Source: an uncultured bacterium (lineage in GTDB: Bacteria > Planctomycetota > JAJSAM01 > JAJVHW01). Taken from it: 64,000 nt of DNA. The stretch is from positions 253,179 to 317,178 of the forward strand of contig CALKVK010000032.1 in NCBI GenBank assembly GCA_937996235.1, given 5' to 3'. The notes below the pieces were generated by a model. It searched no databases, was not told the DNA's origin, and was given only the letters and a program-made list of their open reading frames with translations. The translations under genes were made by a program, and so were the position numbers. Numbering within the stretch: the stretch's first letter is position 1; each line of letters begins with the position of its first letter. Below are positions 53,583-61,006 of the stretch, piece by piece.

Positions 53583-54211
53583 GCGCCGCATTGCGCAATC
53601 GCGCCCTCGCGTTCTACGCGCGGGTCTCGACCGCCGCGCAGAACGTGCAGATGCAGCTCGAGCCGCTGCGTGCCTACGCTCTGCGCGCGGAGGCGCCCGC
53701 CGTCGAGTTCGTCGACGAGGACGTCTCCGGGGCGTCGCGGTCGCGGCCGCAGCTCGACGCGCTGCTCGCGGCGGCGCGCCGCGGGGAGATCGCGACCGTC
53801 GTCGTCTGGAAGTTCGACCGCATGGCGCGAAGCGTCGCCCACCTCTCGTCGCTCCTGAACGAGTTCGACGCCCTGGGCGTCGCGTTCGTCAGCCTGACCG
53901 AGAGCGTTGACACGTCCACGCCGGCCGGGCGCATGCTCTTCCACGTGCTGGCAGCCGTCGCCGAGTTCGAGCGCGACCTGATCCGAGAGCGTGTCGCCGC
54001 GGGGATGCGGCATGCGCGGGGGCAGGGGCGCGCGATCGGACGCCCCCGTCTGAGGCTCGACCGAGACGAACTCTTGCGGCTCCGCGACGCGGGGCTCTCC
54101 GTGCGCGAGATCGCCTCGGTCGTCTCCGCCGTGGACGCAAACGGGCGGCCGCGCCGTGCATCGGCGTCCTTCGTGGCCCGGACCCTGCGGGAGGAGGCGC
54201 GGAAGTCGTGA
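53579..54211 (+). CDS. Serine recombinase (resolvase/invertase family)
   Basis: The 210-residue protein has the catalytic domain of small serine recombinases: AFYARVSTAAQNVQMQLEPL with nucleophile Ser17, DEDVSGASRSRPQLDALLAA, VVWKFDRMARSVAHL, TPAGRMLFHVLAAVAEFERD and IRERVAAGMRHARGQGR. A C-terminal HTH follows (LRDAGLSVREIASVVSAVDA). It could resolve multimers of the excised element or invert a segment. GTG 53579 overlaps the preceding stop. GTG 53570 is an alternative start. Confidence 0.93.
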   Translation: MSAALRNRALAFYARVSTAAQNVQMQLEPLRAYALRAEAPAVEFVDEDVSGASRSRPQLDALLAAARRGEIATVVVWKFDRMARSVAHLSSLLNEFDALGVAFVSLTESVDTSTPAGRMLFHVLAAVAEFERDLIRERVAAGMRHARGQGRAIGRPRLRLDRDELLRLRDAGLSVREIASVVSAVDANGRPRRASASFVARTLREEARKS

Positions 54212-54411
54212 GGAGCAGAAACGTTTCTGCACGGGGTTTGTGCACGCTCGATGCGGGGCGCGAGTCGGCGTGCACAAAGGAAGTCCTTTCGGTACGGCAC
54301 GCGCGTCGCGGTGCCGCGCCGCGCGCCCGCCCGGCGCGCGTCATGAGCCATCGCGAGAGAGCGGGGCCGCCTCGAGCACAGGTGCCGGCGGCGCAAGGAC
54401 CGCGACGGTGA
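54208..54411 (+). CDS. Doubtful small ORF after the recombinase
   Basis: A 67-codon GTG ORF overlapping the recombinase stop by four bases. The product is Arg/Ala-rich with no motif, and codon bias is mixed. It is listed because it fills an otherwise empty stretch in the same direction, but it may be non-coding. Confidence 0.2.
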   Translation: MRSRNVSARGLCTLDAGRESACTKEVLSVRHARRGAAPRARPARVMSHRERAGPPRAQVPAAQGPRR

Positions 54412-54907
54412 CGGGACCTGAGACCTCCGTGAACCGCTACATGGACCTGCTGCAAACTGGCGACGCGGCCGCTTCGGCGGCCCAACGCCGTCCACGCTCC
54501 ACCGCTGGGTCGCCAAGTCCCGCGGTCGCGCGTATGGCGACGGTGGCGGCTGGCGGCTCCTCGCCCGCGAGGCTCTGTTGAGCAACAGCCTGAAGGCCGT
54601 CGAGGGCGCGGTTGCAGAGCGTGGTGTCGTCGCGCGTCACACCCATCGCAACGCCTCGCGGACGGCCGGAGCCGCTGCCGCTCGCGTAGGCGCCGTCACC
54701 TTCCACGGGCGAGCCGCACGGGTTGGCAGGGCGCGTCAACGCCCGCCTCCAGCGCTGCGCGGAGTGAGACTCGTCGACCCGGCGCGCTGCGCTGCGCGTC
54801 GCCGTCCTCTGGGGCCCGTCGCCGGCCGACTCGCGGGCCGTCGCGTCCTGGACGAACGCTCCGCCGAACCCAAGGGCGTCGCGCGGGCCTCAGGGGGCGC
54901 TCGATGA
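54408..54907 (+). pseudogene. Possible frameshifted HTH protein
   Basis: The first frame, from GTG 54408, reads VTGPETSVNRYMDLLQTGDA. Near 54465-54475 the sensible frame shifts by one or two bases to FGGPTPSTLHRWVAKSRGRA, then GWRLLAREALLSNSLKAVEG, continuing to the TGA at 54905-54907. Joined, this gives a MerR/excisionase-like HTH (DAA..FG.s.sTLhrWV....) with a wing. Either a frameshift mutation has broken it or the first part is not coding. As separate ORFs these are 54408-54581 and 54578-54907. Confidence 0.35.
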
Positions 54908-55224
54908 CCCCGCAAGCGCGCGTCGCCGCGGCCGCCGCCAAGACGCCGGCCGAGGAGAGCGACCTCCCGGGCGTGAACCCCGTACTCGTCGCCGGCGCGG
55001 CGGACGTGGAAGGCGCGAACCGTAACGCGCGCGCGCTCGAGCCGGAGCCAGCCGCTCCGGCGAGTGGCGTCGCGCCTTTGGAGGGCGCCGAGTGGTTCCG
55101 CCGGGCCACGCGTGGTCGGGATCGGCCACTCGCGACTCGCGCGCAGCCGAAGGAGCCGCGCGACAGGCGCGAGGATGGCTCACAGTGTCCCCCGGGCGCG
55201 ACCAACTCGGAGCAGCCAGGATGA
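54904..55224 (+). CDS. Small hypothetical protein preceding the excisionase-like gene
   Basis: A 106-residue ORF starting MTPQARVAAAAAKTPAEESD, Ala/Pro/Glu-rich, without recognised motifs. G/C third positions are very consistent, which supports real coding. Its ATG overlaps the preceding stop and its own stop overlaps the next ATG (ATGA at both junctions). Confidence 0.45.
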   Translation: MTPQARVAAAAAKTPAEESDLPGVNPVLVAGAADVEGANRNARALEPEPAAPASGVAPLEGAEWFRRATRGRDRPLATRAQPKEPRDRREDGSQCPPGATNSEQPG

Positions 55225-55529
55225 CGACGCACGACGTTCCCGTGGTCCTGACGGTGGCCGAGACAGCTGAGTTGCTCCGCCTATCCGAGCGCACTGTGCG
55301 CAAATTGCTCGCGGACGGTACGCTGCGCGCCCGACGGATCGGGCGCGCGGTCCGCGTCCTCGGCGCGTCGGTGGTCGAACTGCTCGGCGAGCCTACGCGC
55401 CGTGAGGAGCCGCCGGCGGCTACTGCGCCTCCGCCGCGTTCGACTCTCTGGCGGCAGGCTGAGCAAGCGTTGCAACGGCAGCCGCGGCGACGCTTGCCGG
55501 GACGTGCCGCGCGTACCTCGCGCTCGTGA
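55221..55529 (+). CDS. Excisionase-like HTH protein
   Basis: The 102-residue protein has VVLTVAETAELLRLSERTVR followed by KLLADGTLRARRIGRAVRVL, a standard excisionase-family (HTH_17) winged helix. A Pro/Arg-rich tail follows. It faces the integrase gene, and the two overlap by 110 bp tail to tail (55420-55529), which could make their expression mutually exclusive. It is the best candidate for the recombination directionality factor of the island. Confidence 0.8.
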   Translation: MTTHDVPVVLTVAETAELLRLSERTVRKLLADGTLRARRIGRAVRVLGASVVELLGEPTRREEPPAATAPPPRSTLWRQAEQALQRQPRRRLPGRAARTSRS

Positions 55530-56691
55530 CCATGAGAGAGTCGCCGATGAGCGACGCGACAACCGACAGGGCGACGCCGTTGCGCGCGAGCTGACTCGCG
55601 TAGGCGTGCCGCAAGTCGTGCGTCCGCACGCCGACCGTCTCGCCGTCGGCGATCGGTAGTCCGGCCGCCTCGGCGGCGCGGCGGAATGCGCGCTGCACCG
55701 TGCTCTTGCTGCGGCCCTTCCCGGGCAGCACGTAGTCCGTGCCGCGCAACTGCGCGACGCGCTCGCCGCGGAGTTCGAGCAGGAGGTCGCGCGCTCGCGG
55801 CGTCGTCGGCACCACGCGCGACTTGCCCGACTTGGAGCGCGCGACCGTGACCGACGAACAGTCCGGCGCGACGCGCTGCCACGTCAGTTCCAGGAGTTCG
55901 CCGAGGCGCAGCCCGAGGTCCGCGAGGAGCGTCAGCGCGACCCGCTCTCGTGGTGACGCATGGCCCAGGATGTTCTCTACGTCCGCCGCCGTCAGCACGA
56001 CCGGCTCGAACGTCTGTGCGCGCGCGAGCTTCACGCGCAGCACCGGGTTGGCTGTCGCGGAGCCAGCGTCCACGGCCGCGCGCATCATCGCGGAGATCGA
56101 CGCGGCCACGCGTGCGCAGGTAGCGGGCGACACGGCGTCCGGCCCGCTTCGTAGCGCTGCGAGGTACGTCTCGACGCGGCGCGTTGTGACCTCGTGCAAC
56201 GCGATGTCCGCCACGCTGGCCGCGAAGCCGCCGACGCGCTGCTCGTCGCGCTCCGACGCCGTCGGCTCGCGGCGGCGCTTCGTCGGCGCGGTCGGGTGGC
56301 CCTTGAACTTGCCGAGCAGATGCGACGCCACGTTCTCGGCATGCGCCGGCGCGACCCGCGCGCGGAACGTCGGAAGGAACTCGTCGATGACGAAGCGGCG
56401 CACCGACACGGCGCGCACGCCGCGCTCGATGTCCTCGGCTCGTGCACCCGTCACCACCGCTAGCAGTCGCTCGGCCTCTTCGTAGCCTTGGGCGTCATCG
56501 CGATTCGCCGCGCGGCGCTGCACGAGCCTCCCGGTGGCGGGGTCGCGGAACTGGATGAACAACTTGCCGGGACGTCCGGCGCGCGTGAACACCGACCCGC
56601 CCCACGCGCGCCGCGTCCGCTTCGCCTTCGTGTCGCCCTTGCGCTTCGCCCGCTTCGTACCCTTCGCGGGCTTCGTCGTCGCCTTCGTCAT
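55420..56691 (-). CDS. int: Tyrosine recombinase, island integrase
   Basis: The 423-residue protein has a Lys/Arg-rich N-terminus, an AP2-like arm-binding segment (AWGGSVFTRAGRPGKLFIQF), a SAM-like core-binding domain and a catalytic domain. Catalytic residues seen are Arg in LLADLGLRLGELLEL (about 262), HDLRHAYAS with His358 and Arg361, and the nucleophile Tyr393 in SARYARHVP. The position that is usually Gly-His (LLGHS) reads LIGDS near residue 384, so the second His is Asp. The start ATG at 56691 is about 120 bases from attR, the normal place for an integrase. The ORF reads further upstream through the att site, but that part is not coding. Confidence 0.92.
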   Translation of the reverse strand: MTKATTKPAKGTKRAKRKGDTKAKRTRRAWGGSVFTRAGRPGKLFIQFRDPATGRLVQRRAANRDDAQGYEEAERLLAVVTGARAEDIERGVRAVSVRRFVIDEFLPTFRARVAPAHAENVASHLLGKFKGHPTAPTKRRREPTASERDEQRVGGFAASVADIALHEVTTRRVETYLAALRSGPDAVSPATCARVAASISAMMRAAVDAGSATANPVLRVKLARAQTFEPVVLTAADVENILGHASPRERVALTLLADLGLRLGELLELTWQRVAPDCSSVTVARSKSGKSRVVPTTPRARDLLLELRGERVAQLRGTDYVLPGKGRSKSTVQRAFRRAAEAAGLPIADGETVGVRTHDLRHAYASQLARNGVALSVVASLIGDSLMVTSARYARHVPASVAAAAVATLAQPAARESNAAEAQ

Positions 56692-56771
56692 CGCGGCCGC
56701 TCCTGCCCTTCGCGGGGCTCGTTGCCGAGCGGCTGCTCGCTCGACAGACTGACACGCTACTGTCTGCCATA

Positions 56772-56781
56772 TAAGCTGACA
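56772..56781 (+). repeat. Candidate integrase arm-type site near attR
   Basis: TAAGCTGACA at 56772-56781, identical to the two copies near attL (27178-27199), lies 27 bases inside the right att core and between the integrase start and attR. Confidence 0.4.
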
Positions 56782-56807
56782 AGATCTCAAACATGAGGCT
56801 ATGATCT

Positions 56808-56899
56808 CAGACTGTAAATCTGGCGGCTTATGCCTGCGGTGGTTCGAATCCACCACCACCCACCATCGCGCGTAAAGCGTTGAGATAGAGCCTGTTACG
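56808..56899 (+). repeat. attR: right copy of the 92-bp island direct repeat
   Basis: This copy is identical to 26989-27080. It holds only the 3' half of tRNA-Tyr, from the anticodon stem on, so it is not a functional tRNA. It marks the chromosomal side of the original attachment site. Between it and 57055 I see nothing else. Confidence 0.92.
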
Positions 56900-57055
56900 G
56901 CGCTGAGGCGACTTGCCGATCCCGCAGGATCGCGCGCCCTTCCCGCCCGCCTGCCGGGCGTTCCGCGCCGTGGCGACCACGCGGCCCTCGGCCCGACGCC
57001 GCCCGTCCTGGCGCCGCCGACGCGGCCGGGCGCCACGTCCTGCTACGCTCCCGAC

Positions 57056-57508
57056 GTGGACGCGCCCCGTCGCCCCGCCCGTTGGTCGCCGCGCGTGACG
57101 CGCGTCGTCGTGCGGACGCTGCTCGTCGTCGCGTGCGTGGCGTTCGTCGCGTGGCCGACGTGGGAGTTGGGGTCCTTCCACGGCTCGCTCGGCTTGGTGG
57201 CGCGCCCCCCGTCGTCGCCCTTCTTCCAGCGCGTAATCGCTGCGCGAGCGGGAGGCCGCGGCTGGCGTTGGTGGGAGCGTCGCAGAGGCGCGTCCTTCCC
57301 GGCTGCGCGCGTCCCGCTCGCGACGCTCGCGGCTCTCGCCGCCCTCGCCGCCGTCCTGCCGCCGCACGTCCTCGCGTCGCTCCTGCGCCGTCGCCGCCCC
57401 GGGCCGTCGCCCGCGGAGCCGGACGCGCACGCGCCCGCCGTCCCGGTCGGATCGGCGCCGTCGCGCGAGCTGGCGGGTTCCGCCTCCCGTACCTCCCGCA
57501 GCGAGTAG
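57056..57508 (+). CDS. Small predicted membrane protein
   Basis: A 150-residue ORF (GTG start) with two hydrophobic stretches, VVVRTLLVVACVAFVAWPTW and PLATLAALAALAAVLPPHVL, and an Arg/Pro/Ala-rich C-terminus. No family is recognised. It is the first ORF of the chromosome beyond attR. The codon bias is acceptable but not decisive. Confidence 0.4.
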   Translation: MDAPRRPARWSPRVTRVVVRTLLVVACVAFVAWPTWELGSFHGSLGLVARPPSSPFFQRVIAARAGGRGWRWWERRRGASFPAARVPLATLAALAALAAVLPPHVLASLLRRRRPGPSPAEPDAHAPAVPVGSAPSRELAGSASRTSRSE

Positions 57509-57840
57509 GGTCCCCGGGCACCCCCGGACCCCGGGGGAGAGGTTCGGAAGACGCCCGCCTTTCCGCGGGAGGAGTCCCACCGTTTCCCCGCGCGGGGAGC
57601 GGATCACGAACTCGGCAGGACGCGCGCTCGGCGCGGGAGGGCGGTCTCGGTGGAGACGATCGACCGGCGTGCCCCCTGCGCGTGGGCGGCCGGTCGCCCG
57701 GCGACGTAGCCTGTCGCGATGCCGCGCGCGTGGGTGTCGGTCCTGGGGAGGCGCGGCGTGCGGAGCGCGCAGCGTTCCGGGAGAGCTCCCTCGGTGAGGC
57801 CCGGGTTGTCGTGTCGGACCTGCGCTCGAGGGGCGACGCG
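57509..57840. other. Intergenic region before the MFS gene
   Basis: About 330 bases. It contains very GC-rich palindromes (CCCCGCGCGGGG near 57590, and a CCCCGGG/CCCGGGG pair near 57510-57540). The latter, soon after the small membrane gene, could act as a terminator but has no T-run. No gene is seen. Confidence 0.35.
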
Positions 57841-59097
57841 ATGAGCGGCGGGTACCGGGCGCTCCTGCGCGAGAACGCCGACTTCCGCCGGCTGTGGCTC
57901 GGGCAGGTGGTCAGCCTGCTCGGCGACTGGTTCAACCTCGTCGCGACATCGACGCTGATCGAGTCGCTGACGGGGTCCGGCGCCGCGGTGGGGCAGTTGT
58001 TCGCGCTGCGCATGCTCGCGCCGTTCGTCGTGAGTCCGCTCGCGGGAGTCGTCGCGGACCGCTTCGACCGGCGCCGCGTGCTGCTCGTGACGGACGTCCT
58101 GCGCGCTGTCGTGGTGCTCGGGTTCCTGCTGGTGCGCGATCGCGGCGACGTACCGCTGCTCTACGTGCTCACGTTCGTGCAGCTCGCACTCTCGGGCTTC
58201 TTCTTCCCCGCGTACCGTGCGGTGCTGCCGGACCTGGTGCGTCCGCACGAGCTCGGCGCCGCCAACGCCCTCGGCGCCGCGACGTGGTCGACGATGCTCG
58301 CGCTCGGCGCGGCGTGCGGCGGCTGGTTCGCGGGGCGCTTCGGCGTCTCCTCGGCGTTCGTCGTCGACGCCGCGACGTTCGTCGTCTCGGCCGGTCTCCT
58401 CGCGCGCATCGCGACGCCGTCGCAGTCCGGAGCGGCGGCGGCCGGGCGCGGCGTCCGCGGTGCGGTGCGCGACTACGCCGACGGGCTCGGCTACCTGCGC
58501 GCGCACCGCGACGTGCTGTTCGTCGCCCTGCACAAGACGGCGAACGCGCTCTGCGTCGCGGGCGGATTCCAGGTCGTGCAGACGGCACTCGCACAGCGCG
58601 AGTTCGTGATCGGCAAGGACGGCAGCACGGGACTCGGCCTGATCTGGGCCGCGGTCGGGATCGGCACCGGAGTCGGTCCCATCGCCGTGCGACGCATGCT
58701 CGGGGACGAGCCACGGCGCCTGCGCCGCGCGCTCGCAGTGTCGTACCTCTGCTCGTCGCTCGGGCTCGCGACCGTCGGCATCGCCGCGTCGTTCCCGGTC
58801 GTCCTCGTGGGCGCGCTGCTGCGCGGCATCGGCGCCGGCGTCGGATGGGTGTTCTCGACACAGCTCCTGCTCGTGCTCGTGCCCGGGCGTGTGCGCGGGC
58901 GCGTGTTCGCCGCGGAGTTCGCGCTCCTCACCCTGGCGAGCGCCGCCGGCTCGTGGCTCGCGGGCCGCGGCATCGACGTCCCGGCGCTCGGCACGCGCGG
59001 CGCGCTCTTCGTGATGGCCGCCGCCGCGCTGATCCCGGCGGCACTCTGGACCGCGTGGACGCTGCGTCACCCGGAGGGTGGCCCACCGCGCGACTGA
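57841..59097 (+). CDS. MFS transporter (MFS_3/EntS-like)
   Basis: The 418-residue protein starts MSGGYRALLRENADFRRLWL, continues GQVVSLLGDWFNLVATSTLI, and has LAGVVADRFDRRRVLLVTDV, the typical loop 2-3 motif (D..drR.v....d). About ten to twelve hydrophobic helices follow. The LLren..FrrLWlgq..S..Gdw opening is common in MFS_3 exporters, which remove small molecules such as siderophores or macrolides. The substrate is unknown and the gene stands alone. Confidence 0.87.
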   Translation: MSGGYRALLRENADFRRLWLGQVVSLLGDWFNLVATSTLIESLTGSGAAVGQLFALRMLAPFVVSPLAGVVADRFDRRRVLLVTDVLRAVVVLGFLLVRDRGDVPLLYVLTFVQLALSGFFFPAYRAVLPDLVRPHELGAANALGAATWSTMLALGAACGGWFAGRFGVSSAFVVDAATFVVSAGLLARIATPSQSGAAAAGRGVRGAVRDYADGLGYLRAHRDVLFVALHKTANALCVAGGFQVVQTALAQREFVIGKDGSTGLGLIWAAVGIGTGVGPIAVRRMLGDEPRRLRRALAVSYLCSSLGLATVGIAASFPVVLVGALLRGIGAGVGWVFSTQLLLVLVPGRVRGRVFAAEFALLTLASAAGSWLAGRGIDVPALGTRGALFVMAAAALIPAALWTAWTLRHPEGGPPRD

Positions 59098-59116
59098 GAG
59101 AGAGCGCGTGCGCGTC

Positions 59117-59668
59117 TCAGTACGTGCGCGGCGACAGCCAGTAGAGCGCGCCGACGTGCAGGCGATCGCCGACGAGGCAGAACGTCCACGCGGCGGCGCG
59201 CGCGTTCGCGTCACGCACCTCGTGCGCGGAACTCGTCGGCGCGTCGACCGTTGCCGCCGCCGCGCACGTGAGCACCCACGCACGCTCGCCGGGGTCGACC
59301 GGACTCGATGTCCACACGCCGCCCGGGCGCGGGGGAAGTTCGTACTCGAGCGCGCACACGACCGCGGTGCCCGGGATCGCCTGCGACGGGTCCGCCGGTC
59401 TGCGCACGGCCGCCGCACACCTCTCGAGTGCGTCCCGCAGCGCCTGCGCGGACGCGAGGCGCGCCGGGACGCGCACGAGCTCCGCCTGCGCGCGCGCCGC
59501 GGCCGCGCGCGCGCGGAGCTCGTCGTGCTCCGCCGCGAGCAGCGCCCGCTCGCGCGCGGCGGCGTCGTCCCCCGACCTCGCGCGCGCGGCGAGGAGCAGG
59601 GCGAGGCCGCCCACGAGCGCGGTCGTCAGCACCAGTACGGACACGGTGACGATCTGGGCGGGCTTCAC
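59117..59668 (-). CDS. Membrane-anchored hypothetical protein
   Basis: The 183-residue protein has an N-terminal anchor (IVTVSVLVLTTALVGGLALL), a short coiled coil (ARERALLAAEHDELRARAAA), and a C-terminal domain with CALEYELPPRPGGVWTSSPV and FCLVGDRLHVGALYWLSPRT. It is not recognised. The GTG start overlaps the stop of the upstream minus-strand gene (GTGA), so the two form an operon. Confidence 0.6.
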   Translation of the reverse strand: MKPAQIVTVSVLVLTTALVGGLALLLAARARSGDDAAARERALLAAEHDELRARAAAARAQAELVRVPARLASAQALRDALERCAAAVRRPADPSQAIPGTAVVCALEYELPPRPGGVWTSSPVDPGERAWVLTCAAAATVDAPTSSAHEVRDANARAAAWTFCLVGDRLHVGALYWLSPRTY

Positions 59669-60951
59669 GTCCGACGCGACTCCTGGGCGCCGGAGCGCAG
59701 CGCGTGGAGCCGCGCGGCGACGTCGGCGAGGTGCTGCGACGTCTCCGCGGCGAGCGGCGCCGCCGTCCGCTCGGCGCCGGTGCGCAGGACGATGTCGACG
59801 TCGGCGGCGACGTCGCGGATCACGGCGGCGAGACGTGCCGCGTCACGCCGGTGCAGCCGCAGCGCGAGCGACCGCGGGGCGCCGTCGTCGCCGACCACGT
59901 GCAGGGTCGCCGCGTCGCCTTCGACCTCGAGGCGTTGCACGAGCGAGGACGGCCAGGTCTCGACGTGCTCGGCCGGGCGCGGGTAGCCCGAGGCGAGCAG
60001 CGGGAGCGCAGCGAGCGCCGCGGCCCACGGTGTCGGACTCCCGAGTGCCAGCGTTCCGCCGAGGATCGCCGCACCGCAGAACAGCGCGGTCTCGAAGCCT
60101 CTCGCGGCGTGGCGGGCGAGGAGCAGCTCCCCGCCCGTCGCGTGCAGGTCCGCGTGGACCCACGGCGCGAGGAGTCGCAGGACGTCGCGCTCCTCGCGCC
60201 GGACGCGCACCGCGACCCGCCCGCGCTGCTCCCGAACGTGCGCGCCGGCGCGCCAGCGATCTGACAGCCACGGCACCGCGGCCAGGAACCACAGGATGAC
60301 GGCGGCCACGCGGAGTCCGCGCGCGGGAGCGCCGGCGACGCTCCAGGCCAAGCCCCCGGCGACGAGTGCGCCGAGGCTCAGCGCGGCGCCGGCCAGCGTC
60401 GCGGGCGCCGAGCGGTCGGACGGCACCAGCCCCGGCAGTCCCGCGAGGGCGCGCCGTGGCACGGCCGGCCGCTCCGGCACCGGCGCGGTGGTCAGCCCGG
60501 GCGCCGCCGCGTCGAGCGCCGCGACCAGCTTCGCCATGTTCCAGGACGCGAGGTGCAACTCGAGCGGCGGTTGCTGTGCGTCGCAGGGGTGCAGCAGGAT
60601 GCGCCGCCCGTCCACTTCCGCGCAGCAGAACGCGTCGAGCGGGTGCCGTCGCGTGGAGCGCGTGACGAGTTGGACGACGACGATGGCCAGCGCGAACTGC
60701 GACACCAGCGACGCGAGACTCGGGGCCCACGGCAGCGCGCTCGCGAGCAGCGCGCCGAACGCCGCCGCCGCGACCCACAGCAGCGCGGCCGCGGTGATCG
60801 CGAGCGGCGAGACGGACGCGTGCTCGCACACCAGCTCGTCGTGCTCCACCGCGACCGTCCACGCGCCGAACGTCGCAGGGAGTCGCCTGGGGCCCGGCGG
60901 CTCGGCAGCGGGCGGAGACCGGTGCTGCGGTTGGGCGTCGCTCCGTTCCAC
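59665..60951 (-). CDS. Multi-pass membrane hypothetical protein
   Basis: The 428-residue protein has hydrophobic segments near residues 60-110 (AITAAALLWVAAAAFGALLA and ASLVSQFALAIVVVQLV), near 200-250 and near 320, separated by soluble stretches. No known domain. A GTG at 60951 is chosen because the larger ORF runs back across the divergent polymerase gene. Only 55 bases separate it from dinB, so they may share a divergent promoter region. Confidence 0.5.
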   Translation of the reverse strand: MERSDAQPQHRSPPAAEPPGPRRLPATFGAWTVAVEHDELVCEHASVSPLAITAAALLWVAAAAFGALLASALPWAPSLASLVSQFALAIVVVQLVTRSTRRHPLDAFCCAEVDGRRILLHPCDAQQPPLELHLASWNMAKLVAALDAAAPGLTTAPVPERPAVPRRALAGLPGLVPSDRSAPATLAGAALSLGALVAGGLAWSVAGAPARGLRVAAVILWFLAAVPWLSDRWRAGAHVREQRGRVAVRVRREERDVLRLLAPWVHADLHATGGELLLARHAARGFETALFCGAAILGGTLALGSPTPWAAALAALPLLASGYPRPAEHVETWPSSLVQRLEVEGDAATLHVVGDDGAPRSLALRLHRRDAARLAAVIRDVAADVDIVLRTGAERTAAPLAAETSQHLADVAARLHALRSGAQESRRT

Positions 60952-61006
60952 CGGCGCAGGATAGACGCCGCCGCGGTGGTCTCCGCGTGTGCGTAGCATC
61001 CCGCCC

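Larger units (their letters stand above)
26989..56807 (+). mobile_element. 29.8-kb genomic island integrated in tRNA-Tyr
   Basis: The element is defined by a perfect 92-bp direct repeat (26989-27080 and 56808-56899, offset 29,819). It starts in the tRNA-Tyr anticodon stem and extends 34 bp past the CCA end. A tyrosine recombinase gene lies at the right end, reading inward, with a convergent excisionase-like gene overlapping its 3' end. Inside are a primase-helicase, HTH proteins, a serine recombinase, a type I restriction operon, other candidate defence genes and several IS elements. I see no capsid, terminase, relaxase or conjugation genes. It therefore looks like a satellite-like or integrative element carrying a defence cargo. 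Confidence 0.9.

Noticed and set aside
56808..56894. Second tRNA-Tyr gene at attR
   Set aside because: Only the 3' half from the anticodon stem is present. The 5' half upstream does not pair.
57604..59418. Long minus-strand ORF opposite the MFS transporter
   Set aside because: Its composition is Arg/His/Asp-rich antisense, and the plus-strand MFS protein is clearly real.
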